Source: Akebia trifoliata
Taxonomy: Eukaryota; Streptophyta; Magnoliopsida; Ranunculales; Lardizabalaceae
Length of the DNA: 64,000 nucleotides
Assembly (NCBI GenBank): GCA_017979445.1
Contig: CM030708.1
Span: 33,174,721 to 33,238,720 of the forward strand
Direction of reading: 5' to 3'
The notes under the pieces were generated by a model. That model was not told the origin of the DNA. It saw only the letters and a list, made by a program, of their open reading frames with translations, and made no database searches. The translations under genes and the position numbers were made by a program. This document shows, one piece after another, positions 22,849 to 34,599 of the stretch; position 1 is the first letter of the stretch, and every line of letters starts with the position of its first letter.

Positions 22849-22990
22849 CAGCACGGAGCTAGCATCGACACGGAGTCGGTAAAACATTTTGAAAAGAAAT
22901 TACATCAGCACGAAGCTGGCATCGACATGGAGTCGGAAAAACATTTTGAAAAGAAATTACAACAGCACGGAGCTGGCATCAACACGGAGT
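22849..22990 (+). repeat. 57-bp in-frame tandem repeat, about 2.5 copies
   Basis: Units start at 22849, 22906 and 22963. Each unit is 19 codons and reads approximately HGAxIDTESxKHFEKKLxQ in the open frame 22795-23022. The length is a multiple of three and the frame is kept, but the 75-residue frame has no other recognisable feature and retroelement debris follows. Confidence 0.75.
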
Positions 22991-23422
22991 TACGAACCCC
23001 ATGTCTAGCCCACTTCATATAAACTCAGACCTTAACCTCTTTTTGTACCTTTTCACTACACCTAACCTTAGCCAACACTTCGTCCCACCAAAAGTCCTTT
23101 CAGATCAGGGAATGTTTTAAGGCATCATAATGACTGTGGCAGCACCAATGATCTGGTAACTTGATCCGGACCTCAAGTCTTATTAATCGTTGGAAGAATC
23201 GAGAGGGGAGTCCAAGTCGGATATTCGAAAAAAAAAAGAGTACTCGAAGTGTAGAGTGGCCGATCTCGCGACTTAACTTGAGTTGCCGAGCCACGAATAG
23301 TCGTTAGCAAACTTGAGAGGGGAATCTAGATCTGTTACTCAAGAAAGAGTATATCAGTAAATTCATCGCATAACTTACGCCTATTTGCGCCCGTATTTAT
23401 GTTACTCAGAAAAGATATGCCA

Positions 23423-23640
23423 AAAGTATGAAACGATGACTGTCAAGAAGCTTTCGACAAAATAAAAAAATATTTGCTCAATCTGTCAGTCTTGGTTTCT
23501 CCTATGTCAAGGCGACCCTTACTGATGTATATCTCAATGCAAGAAACGTCAATGGGTGTGTACTAGGGCAACACGATAAATCAGGACGGAAGGAGCATGC
23601 CATCTACTATCTCAGCAAATTCATTGGATTTTTGTAGGTT
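23423..23640 (+). pseudogene. Ty3/gypsy pol fragment (RNase H start), frameshifted
   Basis: Reads DCQEAFDKIKKYLLN, then RRPLLMYISMQETSMG, and after a one-base shift near 23550 continues LGQHDKSGRKEHAIYYLSKF. This is the RT-RNase H region of a Ty3/gypsy element. Neighbouring sequence at 23640-23720 may be further retroelement. No LTRs were found. Confidence 0.8.
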
Positions 23641-23719
23641 TGGGCCTCGGAGCCCATTCCAATTTTACGATTTTTGGGGCATTTTGCATCGAGGGCTCGG
23701 TCAAATTTGGGTGTTTACA

Positions 23720-24560
23720 GGTGTCATGTGTAAATTGTCATGATATGTTGAGGAATCATGTGATTGTAACCTTATTTACTTTTTTTTATGTATATTTTTT
23801 ACTATGAGGAAGATGAGACAAATGGATGTAAAGTATGGAGGTTGGAGCTAATACCAAAAGTTTCGTTATATAAAAATTGAATTTCTTTACTTAATAATAA
23901 CGTTTTGTTATTATTAATCGTGTAAAAATGAAGGGACAAATAATATACTAGTTGCTTAAAAGTGTAAAAATGAAAAAGATAGCAAAATACCCGCAACCAA
24001 AATTTCATGGAGAAGGAAATTGCATATAAAAATGATGAAGTAAGCTTCAATAAGAAATTTTGTGTAAAATTATTCATACCATCTACTACGTACTAGATTT
24101 TAGGTCTAGGTAATAACTTCCAAGATAAACCTGGGAAGGTTGAAGGGTATTTCAACTTTTTGGTTAAGTGAGAGGGTAAACTCCCAATTCAAAAGAAATG
24201 ATACCTGAACTCTTAAGTTGTGAAAATTAGTAGTCCGAATCATTAAAAACCTTAGTAACAAAGGATTTTTTGTAATTTTCACAAGCAAGGGTTGCAACCC
24301 TAATTATATTAAATTTAAGGGTATTTCAATCTTTCGACAAGTACTTATTTTCCCAAATGTGATCTGGTGTTAGTTCCTCATTAACGACAACAATCAAGGG
24401 ATCTATATCATCAATTAGGAAATGTGGAGGAGTTTCTCTAGTATTTATCAAAATATAGAGAGGTATGTCAAAATCACTTTAAATTTATATATAAAAGTGA
24501 GGGCATTTATGACCACTCAAATTTTGGTGTCAAACCACTTGTACTCCGTCTTCTCGAATT
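23720..24560. other. Intergenic, no gene seen
   Basis: AT-rich. Only short frames with no recognisable motifs on either strand. Confidence 0.45.
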
Positions 24561-24566
24561 ATAGGG

Positions 24567-24780
24567 TCTTGTTAACATGTGCCCTAATGGCACATGTTAA
24601 AGTGCAATAAATACACTTTGAAAATTGAATTTTGTACCAAACATGTCCTTTATTTATTTTTATTGAAATACCCTTTGATTCCAACTTCCAAAGTGTATTT
24701 ATTGCACTTTAACGTGTACAAAATCCCTCATTATAACAATAGTAAAGGGATTTTGTTAACATGTGCCCTGAGGAAAAACT
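24567..24780. mobile_element. Palindromic MITE (GTGCAATAAATACACTTT family)
   Basis: The left arm TTGTTAACATGTGCCC leads to AAAGTGCAATAAATACACTT. The right arm AAGTGTATTTATTGCACTTT is its reverse complement. An extra end-like TTGTTAACATGTGCCCT at about 24753 suggests a partial second copy. Confidence 0.75.
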
Positions 24781-24959
24781 TTGAAGCATGCAGCTAATTC
24801 CAAATTTTGAAGGAAACCTCTCCATTGGATTGCACAAGGCATTTTCAAGGAGGTGTTTCAAATTTTGATGAAAATGTAGGAGTATTAAATAAATTCAAAA
24901 CATCACGTGTCTTGTAACGAGGAGGGTTCCTTCAAAATTTGAAGCGGGTTGCCTACTTC

Positions 24960-25125
24960 AAAGTCGGGTTCATGCCCCAAGGGCACACGTTAAACTACAT
25001 TAAATACACAAAGGTATTTTTGGTAAAACATAATCTTTTGAGGATATTTTTTTATTATAGGAAATTCAACTTCCAAAGTGTATTTATTGCATTTAACATG
25101 TGTCCTTGGGCACACCTTAACAAGA
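24960..25125. mobile_element. Palindromic MITE (same family), 5' arm eroded
   Basis: CCCCAAGGGCACACGTTAAA at the left pairs with GTGTCCTTGGGCACACCTT at the right. AAGTGTATTTATTGCATTT is present in the right arm. Confidence 0.7.
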
Positions 25126-25139
25126 CCCATAGTAAAGAT

Positions 25140-26460
25140 ATATAGAATAGAAAATGGTGTAATAGAGTATATCAATTGAGATGTTAGTGCCAAACCAAGC
25201 CCTTATTAATTTGACAAAGTCATCTGTAGATGCTGAAATTAGCTCTATACTTTTCCTCTCTCCTAGTTCGGGCGGACCTGCAAATCAGCCCACTCCGACG
25301 ATCAAGTTAGATAAGTTGATCAATGTTAATTTAGTTTTAGAGAGAAGAAGAATGCCCACCTCTTTTACCCATAGTCCTCTTCCTTTTATAAGCATTGAAC
25401 TTGATCGTTTTCTGTGCCATCCGTTGAAATGACCCATGGCAGGTGGCTTACTAATGGCAGTTAGCTCACTCTCTGACTCATCAGCTGCAACTGCTCTGTC
25501 AATCCTGACATAATCAAAGTTGATCTGACATGGTATGGATTGTCAGGGCTGTCAGTCAATAGCACATCTGTCAGATTCGTCCTGTCGACCTATACTGACG
25601 CCTGATATCCACCGAGCATGTCATCCGTGCTACTTAATGGACTGGTGGTACAAGTCCGAGCTGAACATCTGTGCATCTGAGGATTTTAGTCAACCGGGCC
25701 CACATATCAGGCCATCCGAGCTTCATTCGAGCCACGTGTCCATAATTGAGAATTTCCCCCCACATCATCTATGACAAAAGTTTATTTTATTCTCATTGAT
25801 TTGTAAGTTAGAATTAAATAATTAACCAAATCGAGCAAAGTGGAAGTGAAGTGATCTCAGTTACCAAAGGGGTTGAAGAGGACAAGTTTAAGAAAACAAG
25901 GAATTTTAGAGAGAGGTTGAAAATCAGGGTATTTCAATTATTATCATTTTGTCCCTCATCTCCTAAGTTTAAAATCTAATTATACAATAAAATATAATTA
26001 GATAAGTGGTCCTTTGATTCATACGACACCCAATAATGTTTTTGGGGGTTTCACATGGTCGTACTGTCCATAAAGATAAGTGGTCCTTTGGTCCATGTAA
26101 TGCAATTGATAAAGATAAGTGGTCCTTGACTCATGTAACCCGAAAAAAAAAAAAATTGTAGCTGTCATGATCTAATCATTTTTTTATGCTCTTTATGTTT
26201 TCAAATTTGTACCATGCCCCGGCCTCAGTCTTTTCTTATGGACTAATAAAAAATGACAAAAAGATCTTTGATTTTTTTTCAAAACTAATCATGTTGATGA
26301 TGATGATGATGACAACGACGAAGATGAAGATGACTATGGTGTAGTGATGAAGATGAGGGTATTTAGACAACAACAAAAAAAAAAAAAAAAATTATGTCTA
26401 TATGAGAAGACTGAGGTCAAGGGGTGGTATGTCATTAGTTTGATTACACTACTGACTACA
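25140..26460. other. Intergenic; possible retroelement remnant and a GAT repeat
   Basis: About 25440-25775 is less AT-rich than its surroundings and could be an LTR remnant, but I found no paired copy or pol domain. A short (GAT)n lies at about 26293-26313. Three near repeats of AAGATAAGTGGTCCTTTG-like sequence occur between 26000 and 26130. Confidence 0.35.
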
Positions 26461-26464
26461 CAAG

Positions 26465-26640
26465 GAAGTATCTCGAATAGAATAATCCTGAAGTGACCTC
26501 AAGATTGTACCTCATATCGCACTTTCCTGACGTGGAAGTGAGTAAGAACCATCTCGATGAAAAGCATCAAAGGTTCCTACACACTTCCACCTTAGGAAAG
26601 TGCGATATGAGGTACTCTTGAGGTCACTCCAGCACGACTC
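26465..26640. mobile_element. Palindromic MITE (GTGACCTCAAG family)
   Basis: The left arm GAAGTGACCTCAAGATTGTA continues to CTCATATCGCACTTTCC. The right arm reads GGAAAGTGCGATATGAGGTA and ends TTGAGGTCACTCCAGCACG. Long, well-kept inverted repeat of about 80 bp per arm. Confidence 0.8.
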
Positions 26641-26929
26641 GGGTTGCTCCAAAATTTTGAAATGGCTTGACCGCTTCAAAGTCGTACTCATGTACAAATT
26701 GGATTCATGTTCTCATTTGGGTCACATGGACATGGACTATCGTGTTGGACCAAATGTAACTCAGTCTTGCTGAGTTTTTGGTCTAACATTAGATTAAAAT
26801 TTATTTTTTATTTCTATGGCTAATCAAAGACTTTGAAGATGGACAACCAGTGAATTCTCAAATTTAAAAGTCAAATTCAACAGTTAAAAAAATGTCTATT
26901 TTTTAGAGTCCTTAATTTTTATTTTTGTT

Positions 26930-27172
26930 AATCGGGGTATCTGAACTTACAGTCCGACTGGTGGGACTGGGTGAGCCAGGGCCTGGACCAAGGCATATAA
27001 GTCTTTCCCCTAGGAACGTGCTACGCCCACACATCACACACACCAGGTAAGTGAGGGTGCACCCTTGCAGGTGACCTCGAGGAGCCGTTGCTCATACTGG
27101 GTATCGAACACAACCTACAGACTCTTACCGCTTATTGGATTCGAAATTGCCATTGAACCAACTCCTCAGGTT
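26930..27172 (-). mobile_element. tRNA-derived SINE
   Basis: Read on the minus strand, it starts CCTGAGGAGTTGGTTCAATG, an A-box-like pol III promoter, followed about 35 bases on by GTGTTCGATACCC, a B box. It ends in an A/T-rich tail near 26930. About 240 bp, typical of plant tRNA SINEs. Confidence 0.75.
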
Positions 27173-27447
27173 TATTCATTGTAAGTTATCACGAACTCTT
27201 AAATCTTGCCACTGTTTACTTGCACGTTATTATTGTTAGCTGTAATTATGACAAAAGAATGGAGCCATGAACATCAATGAATTCGTTTTTTATTTTTGAA
27301 AATTGAGTTGAATTGAACACTTCTATCATCAATCTTATTCTTGTTTGCTTCTTGCATTTGATCTCTAAACAGAAATAAAAATTGGAAACGAAAAAGAATA
27401 GAAGTTGAATCATCAAATTGCAAACAACATATCAAACAAATAATTAG

Positions 27448-30400
27448 TTACTTAGATTCAGTTTTCTTCTCTGAGGTGTTCATGGATGCTTGAATTTCTT
27501 CAAGAGTCCGTCCCTTGGTTTCGGGTACTATTTTGGCCACAAACAAGATAGCAAGTGCATTAACCGCAGCAAAGAGTATAAATGTTCCTGAAAACCACAC
27601 ACAAAGTATGCATTAGAGAAGTCTACTGTAATCTGATTCTAGAATCTTATTTTACATATGGCTTACAAAATCGATCCTCCATAATCAGAAACAAAATTCG
27701 ACTATTGTCGGAAACAACGTAGGACCCTTTTATGGTGGTTTTGGCAATCTGATTTTTGTGTCTTTAGCTAAAGCGACACTTTTTTGCTTACATATATTAT
27801 TTTGTGTCATAATTGTAGAAACAGTGTCAGCCAAATGAGAATCTAATTCGGGATTATGAAATCAGTTCCTAGAAAATGTAGTCAAACAAGATTCTAGATT
27901 TTGAAAAGTAATTTCTATAGTCTAATTATGGCAATCCAAACTAAGCACTTCCATGGTTTTACTAAGATTTGGGTTCTTAAGCCAACAACCATTTCAAATT
28001 TCATGTTCTAGCTTTGCTTAGACTCATATAATGTTTTACTTACCATAAGAGCTCCAGCTCATGAGAAAGTTGAAAGCAAAAGAAACTACCCATGATCCGA
28101 ACCAGTTCACCAAAGTCACCAAGCTTCCCGCAGTTCCCTTAATATTTATGGGGAATATCTGCAACAAAAACACTTTTAAATTAAGATTCATAATTGCATA
28201 CTTTTCATTCAATTGGAATAACAAGTTTTACAAATTTCAACTTACCTCAGACATTATAACCCAAGGAACAGCTCCCATTCCCATTGAGAAGGAAGCTATG
28301 TATGTCTGATTTCAAGAAAAAGGCATGACATGAGTTCTAAAACAATTAAATTATGCAAGTGAAACCCAATATGCCATACTATTAATTTTTGCTTACCAAT
28401 ATGCCAGTAAGAGCAAGTATAGGAACCCATTCGAGTGACAATTCATGGGCCTGGTTCACAAAAGATCTCTCAACTCATAAAATTTATAGAAACACAGTGA
28501 AATAATAGTTATATAAGAAGAAAGTTTGGAAAATCTTACCTTCATGAAGAAAGAAGTTCCAACTAAAAGACAACCTACAAGCAACCCTGATGCAGAAACC
28601 TGAAATTGCATAAATAAAATGTTACATTCATAAGGTATTTTGTGAAATCTTGCCTTTTAAAACCCAATGATTTATAAATTCTAGAGCTTACAAATAAAAG
28701 TGGTCTTCTTCCAGCTCTATCCATTAAGATTGCACCCAACCCTGTTATTGGGACCTGAAGAAAACATAATTTTACTAAGAAACTTTGGATGAAAGAAAAA
28801 TATTTTAATTTCAAAGTTACGGAGGGAGTTGAAACCTGAATACAAGCGTAGATTACAGTTCCGATATTGGAAGGAAATCCTGAGAGATTATAAATACAAT
28901 GACATGAAGTTCAATTTTTTGTTGATAAATTTCAAGAAAGAATGATCTTAAGTAAAAGCATCGTTACCTGCAGATTCAAAAATGTAGCTCACATAAAATG
29001 CAATTCCATTGATTCCGCCGAATTGTTGAAACACCATCAATCCAACTCCAACCTGATCATCAAATATTAACAATCATGTAAGGATGGGTAATTTACAAAG
29101 GATTAACCGAACTTCGTAGAACATTATTGTATAATATCTACTAAACTAATTTTATAGCTGTCGATCACACTCACAATAATAGAAAGAAGATATCTTCTCT
29201 CAAACAAATCAAGTAATTTTGCTTTGGGAAGTTGTTGAAGAGTTTCTATGTTGTCCTGTCGAAAAAGAAAAAAAAATTAGCCTTGTTAAGTCTACCTTAC
29301 AAAGCTTTAGAATCGAATAGAACATGGAACTAACTTGGATTTCGGAGGCTTCCTCGAAAATGTTGGCATCCTTCCCACGAAGCTTCCGTAATGCAACTTC
29401 GAAATCTTTATGGAGGCCTACCTTCGCCTGCAACACCGATACATCTAAATGTCATTCATGTGATCCTCTTTTTTGTTTCCATATATATATATATATGAAG
29501 AATACTAACGTCCAAGACCTAATGGGGACGTTAGTATTCTCCACTACATTCATTTTTCAATAATACCCCTTCCTATTTTGTCTTTTAGTGAAAAGAACAA
29601 GAATACATTGATCTTTTACATAATAAATTTTTGTTTATTATACTATTGTAAGAGCCTTTAATAGCGTACCAGCCATCTAGGAGACTCAGGAATAAGAAAG
29701 AGACCCAGAAGAAGAACAAAACATGGGATAATTCCTGCAAGAAATGCAAGTCATCCGTCAAACACTTTTCATAATATTCTCTCTTTTTTTTCTCCCTTGT
29801 TTAATTCATCTTGTTGTCTAACAGTAATTTTATTAGAAATCATAACTGAAATGCTCAAAAGATTACCAATTAGTGCTAGTGTTCTCCATGTAACAACTGT
29901 TCCTAAAATGAAAGTGAATGATACTCCAGAAATTATCATGAGCTGCAGAACAAGAGCAAGTACACACTTCAATTAAAGACCCATTTTTTTATTTATTTAA
30001 ACTAATAGTAACTGAATGTTGTGTCAAGTATCACTTTTACCTGATTTAGTGTCGCGAGCCCTCCTCTAAGATTCTTCGGTGCAATTTCAGCTATGAACAC
30101 AGGTACCTGTTAATTACTTACCAAGCTTTATAACTAATGTAGTCTTGGAAGATAACAGTATGTTAATAATGTAAAGAGTCGTGTACCACATAAGAAAGGA
30201 CGCCCATTCCATATCCGGTGCACACTCTTCCGATGTCAAGCAACACAACTCCCTACAATAAGAGTCAAAGATATATGGTTTATTCTTGTAAGTTTATGAA
30301 ATGGAACTGAAGCACATAAAATTGAGAATGGAGATGACACGCAAACCTCGGCGAAGTAGACCGCAAGCCAACCTGCAATGCAGACAATGGATGACACCCT

Positions 30401-32930
30401 CATAGCCTGTTTCATTAAGCAACAAAGTTAGTTAAAGGGGCTACTTGGATTGAATTCAGCTAATGTTCATACCCATTTTATCTTATTAGGCCATCGCGGT
30501 TTACTTACCCCCTTTCGACCAATTAGGTCAGCGATTCGACCACTGGTTACTGCACCAATCATGGCACCAATAGTTGCTATTGATCCAAATACCGAGTACT
30601 GCAAAGTCGTTAAAATGAATAAGGAGGATTAGTTATAAACATTTATGTATGCAGTGGCGGAGCTAGTAATTGCCTCCACAGAACTTTGAGACACCCCTAT
30701 ATTTTCAACTAATTACACGCCCCATTTGTCTCCATTCTCTCAGCTCTCTCCCCATTTACCCCCACACCCTCACCTCCCTCCATTCAAGTTCTTCAACCAT
30801 ACAATTAATCATAGTTTGCCCCCACTACAAGAAAATCCTGGCTCTGCCCCCGTATGTATGTATGTTATATATGAAATCCAAGGGATTTAGAATTAGTAGA
30901 ACCAAGATTAAATATATGGAGTACAATTTTAGAATGGCAAACACACAAAGCATAGGAATGGTTAAAATTGATGATAAGAAATAATTCGCAGCCATTATTT
31001 TTGTTACATTTATTTTATTATCGACACGGTTGGAAAATATTTCATAGGGATTCCCTTGGAATATTGATCTATATGGAACTTGAACATTTAATGTACTTAG
31101 TGATATGGAAAAGAAAAGGGTAATTTAGTAAAACACCCAATTAAATTGGTGATATTAGGTTTACCTTGGTGCAAAATGCAAGACTTGTGCTTATTTTCAG
31201 ATGAATTAATATTGAAAATTTTACTTTATTCAAAATTTGATTTAATAATTTAAGTTTGAAAGGGAATTTTTTAAATAAAAAAAAAAATCAAAATTTCACC
31301 ATTAAATTCATAAAAAGAAGGCACAACCCAAATGATACCTCAACCATTTAAGGAAGGTACGTGGTTTAGAATAGATCAAAAAATATAAGAATTCATTTTT
31401 TTTCACCATGTCAAATGCTTAAAAAATGGATGGTTATTGAACTTCATCCCAAGTTTAATATGCATTGACCAATGGTGAAAAAATGTCGACAATCATATTT
31501 TGAGGGACGCGTAGTCCATATAGCTAAACCCCAAGGGGTTGGCCTAGTGGCAAGCCGCGCCTTGATGAGCTCCTCAGGAAGGGTAAGTCAAGTGTGTGAA
31601 ACCCTCATGAAGCAATGAATTCCTTAGAGCCACCCTTAAGGGTCCAGTTGACGTTCGACTCAACCAATTACACAGGACTTTCTGAGGGGGCAGCGTGTGT
31701 GACCGTGAGATTAGTTTTATCCGAAGGGTGAGGATACCCATGACAAGCAAAAATAAAATAAAAAATAGTCCATATAGTTAAATAGTCCTTCGTTCCAATT
31801 ACAACCTTGAGCATGGTTGGTATGGTCTTTGCCCAAAAACATGGTGCACATGCTAATAAATCCAATCAATAAAATGCAGTAAAACATTTCGATGTGGCTC
31901 TAATGTATAAGATATCCAAAGAATGTCATTTTAAATTAATTTAAATCCATGTAGATGACGATGGTATGACTCATGTTCATTAAGATATTGTGGACAGGAA
32001 AGCAAGGAATATTTTAACCTTGCATTTATAAAAAATAAAAAATTGAGGCGAGGAATGCAAGGCATATTTTCTATAGAAAGCTTGCGTGTGTGTGAACCCT
32101 AACTTTTTTTATAAGATTTTTTTAATGGGTAAGCTGAACTTCGACTCACAACCTCTAAGTTGCTTTGCAATAGAGTCATGACGGATTGGATGCATGCGAT
32201 TTTTGTTACGCGGCTGTCATGGCAAGAGCACATAACGATAAATCTTTTTCTTCGGAATACACAAGAAAAAGATCTAAGTTCTATGCTCTTACCATGTCAT
32301 CCGTGTACCAATCGGGCATTCATCATTATTTTTTGCGATATGTCAAACCATATCAATATGGGTGTAAGCTCTTTTTATATGTTATTATTATTATATATTA
32401 TTAAGCAAACTAAAGGAGCATACTTGCTTGTTTGGTCGGATCTTCTCACATGGGCGGCAAATTATCTCAAAACCCCTTCAAAAAGTAAGAATTTAGATAT
32501 CATCCTCCAGATTTTGGAGAATATTACTAAAATATAAAATTATGAAAATAACCTTTATCGAAAATATATATATATATGGGTAGCGTTCAATGGCTAACTT
32601 TTTGGCAAAACATTTTTCAAAACATGAGTTAGAAGTTTTGGAATGGGTTGATTTTTGGTGAGGATGATCTCTACGGTGAGGAGATCATCCTCACCAAAAA
32701 TCAGCCCATTCCAAAACTTCTAACCCATGTTTACAAGTTGAAAAATCGTGGACCGTCCATTTTTTGTAAACTATTTTTTATGGGATTAGAAGTTTTGGAA
32801 TGGGCTGATTTTTGGTGGTGATGATAATCTCCTCACCGTAGAGATCATCCTCACCAAAAATCAGTCCATTCCAAAATTTCTAACTCATGTTTTGAAAAAT
32901 GTTTTGCCAAAAAGTTAGCCATTGAAAGGG

Positions 32931-32974
<44 letters not shown>

Positions 32975-34457
32975 GTATAAACCCTTTGTGTTCAACCTTG
33001 GTGACAAGACCCCATTTGTTTTGTGCATGATTTGATTAATTACTTTTTTTTTCTCTAACAATTTTATCTTCAAAATCGATGAGAATAGAATAATCAAAGG
33101 TTTTCGTTAATTCTTTTAATCAAATAATTATTAAGAGAATCTTTGAGTTATAATGTGATTAGGTAAATAATATAAATCTCAATAAATAAATAAGAAGATC
33201 AGTGAAAGTAGCCATGAACAAACCTGAGATAAGGACAGACCAAGATCGTTAGTGATCCCCAACTGCGTTGGTGCAGAATAACCAATCTGCAACTCAAAAT
33301 ATATCAATATTAATTTCAAAACAAAAATAATATAAGTGACTTGAAAGTTTTAATTCATGAGTGAAGTAGATGGTTGACTCGGTTGGGTTACTTCATAGAG
33401 AGTTGATCTAGACACCTCTATGTATCAAATGAAATAAAATGGAAAACTTAAACCATTTTGATTGGCTAGTTGTGCAGATCCAACCCACTAAACACAATCG
33501 TGTTCATTTAACATTTAAAAAAAAAAAAAATTATGGGACCATTGGAGTTGTACTTTAAGATTTGAAAATCACATTGTGGAATCATGCATACTTGACACAA
33601 TAATTGTTCCACAGAACGGGACCAAATGTTTCTTAGAAGGTGTCTACCGTATTAATTATTGGAGATAAAACACATCAGACTGCATGTCATGTGGAAAAAA
33701 GCCTGATTAGGAGTCCGGTGTGTTTTACATTATAATGTATCATGTAGACTCTTATTCTATTGGAACGAGACACCTTACCTAACCCTGATTCAATCTTAAA
33801 GCCTTTAGATAGCATTAGAGATTTTTTAATGTGTTTCGAGAGCCTCTCGTGCTTTTAATTAGATTCCAATTAATGTTTCCTAATAGAATCAAGAAGCCAT
33901 TTTCATAGAACTAGGGAGTGGATACAAGAAATGTCTTAAACCCATTTCCAACTTCAGCATTTGTTGGAATATGACGAAACTTAATGTCGTACATGTGTTT
34001 TTCTTGAATAGAATACCGTCATCATTTCAATTAATGACTAAAATACCCCTTGAATTATTGCTAAAATATATATTATCAATCTAACAAAAAAACTCTCAAA
34101 TGATAATTCCCAACACTGTTACTAATTAGTAAGGCTCAAAATTCCATTTTCCAAACGAAGCCTTACTAAAGATCAATGATTGACAACCTATTCAAATTGA
34201 CTCAGTGAGTCAGACTCGGTGAACCCAGCGATTGGGACTCTATGTATGAGAAAAAAAAACTTACGCAAGATCCGAATTCGAAAGAGCCGCAAACAGAGAC
34301 GAAGGTGGAGAGGAGAACCATCCAAATTGAACCACTACCATTGCAGCTTTGGACCTCAGATCGTTTGTGATCTGATACCTTATGATGTGAGATGAGAGGC
34401 TCTGATATTTCTTCTACACTTTGAAGACCATTACCGTTCTCTACGTCTTGCTGGATA

Positions 34458-34462
<5 letters not shown>
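27448..34462 (-). CDS. ERDL7: ERD6-like MFS transporter (sugar-porter family), 18 exons
   Basis: Exons, 5' to 3': 34265-34462, 33224-33286, 30509-30598, 30347-30406, 30187-30252, 30041-30106, 29867-29942, 29670-29734, 29335-29427, 29175-29255, 28968-29052, 28836-28879, 28692-28754, 28540-28599, 28397-28450, 28246-28305, 28044-28158, 27448-27587. All introns are GT-AG and the frame is continuous, giving 492 aa, normal for the family. Sugar-porter signatures are present: GRKG (114-117), PESPRWL (222-228), QQFGGIN (295-301), GRRPLL (344-349) and PETKG (468-472), within a 12-span topology. Family members move hexoses, often across the vacuolar membrane; an LI pair in the acidic N-tail (23-24) could act in sorting. 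The start ATG lies just inside a CT repeat; extending upstream only translates the repeat. The symbol rests on family match plus adjacency to RKF3, recalled from Arabidopsis (At2g48020, also published as ZIF2). Substrate unproven. Intron 2 (2.6 kb) hosts several MITEs. Confidence 0.95.
30652..30852. mobile_element. hAT-type MITE in intron 2, 201 bp
   Basis: Ends CAGTGGCGGAGCTAG and, inward from the right, CGGGGGCAGAGCCAG. It is flanked by a perfect 8-bp duplication TATGTATG (30644-30651 and 30853-30860). It lies about 50 bp from the intron's acceptor-side exon (30509-30598). Confidence 0.85.
31530..31725 (+). mobile_element. Degenerate SINE-like sequence in intron 2
   Basis: CCAAGGGGTTGGCCTAGTGG resembles the head and A box of the SINE at 55816 (CCAAGGGGTTGGGCTTGATGG). 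A weak B box and CAGCGTGTGTGACCGTGAG-like body follow. The end and target duplication are unclear. Confidence 0.5.
32200..32345. mobile_element. Palindromic MITE (AGATCTTTTTC core) in intron 2
   Basis: The arms CTGTCATGGCAAGAGCACAT and ATGCTCTTACCATGTCATC are inverted around AAATCTTTTTCTTC and GAAAAAGATCT. Confidence 0.7.
32578..32934. mobile_element. Large foldback element in intron 2, 357 bp
   Basis: GGGTAGCGTTCAATGGCTAA at the left and TTAGCCATTGAAAGGGACCC at the right are inverted, with TA repeats on both sides. The four inner modules of GGCTGATTTTTGGTGAGGAT and its complement are very well preserved, suggesting a young copy. Confidence 0.85.

Positions 34463-34502
<40 letters not shown>
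34463..34502. repeat. CT/GA microsatellite at the ERD6-like start
   Basis: About 20 CT units directly adjoin the start codon (GA in the mRNA sense). A second GA tract lies at 34556-34580. Probably 5' leader. Confidence 0.9.
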
Positions 34503-34504
<2 letters not shown>

Positions 34505-34550
34505 GTATTCTTCTTCAATATTCACATGGACTTGTACTTTGTTTTATATA

Positions 34551-34581
<31 letters not shown>

Positions 34582-34599
34582 ACGTGTGAGGAGTCATGA

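Noticed and set aside
25440..25775. Possible LTR of a gypsy element
   Set aside because: No matching second LTR, primer site or polypurine tract was found nearby, so it is described only as a possible remnant.
26930..27172. A tRNA gene on the minus strand
   Set aside because: A and B boxes are present, but the sequence cannot fold as a complete cloverleaf by eye and continues into a SINE body and A-rich tail.
34202..34525. Longer first exon for the ERD6-like gene starting in a repeat
   Set aside because: The additional residues are an Arg-Glu run from the microsatellite, and the frame past 34265 runs through the intron donor into non-coding sequence.
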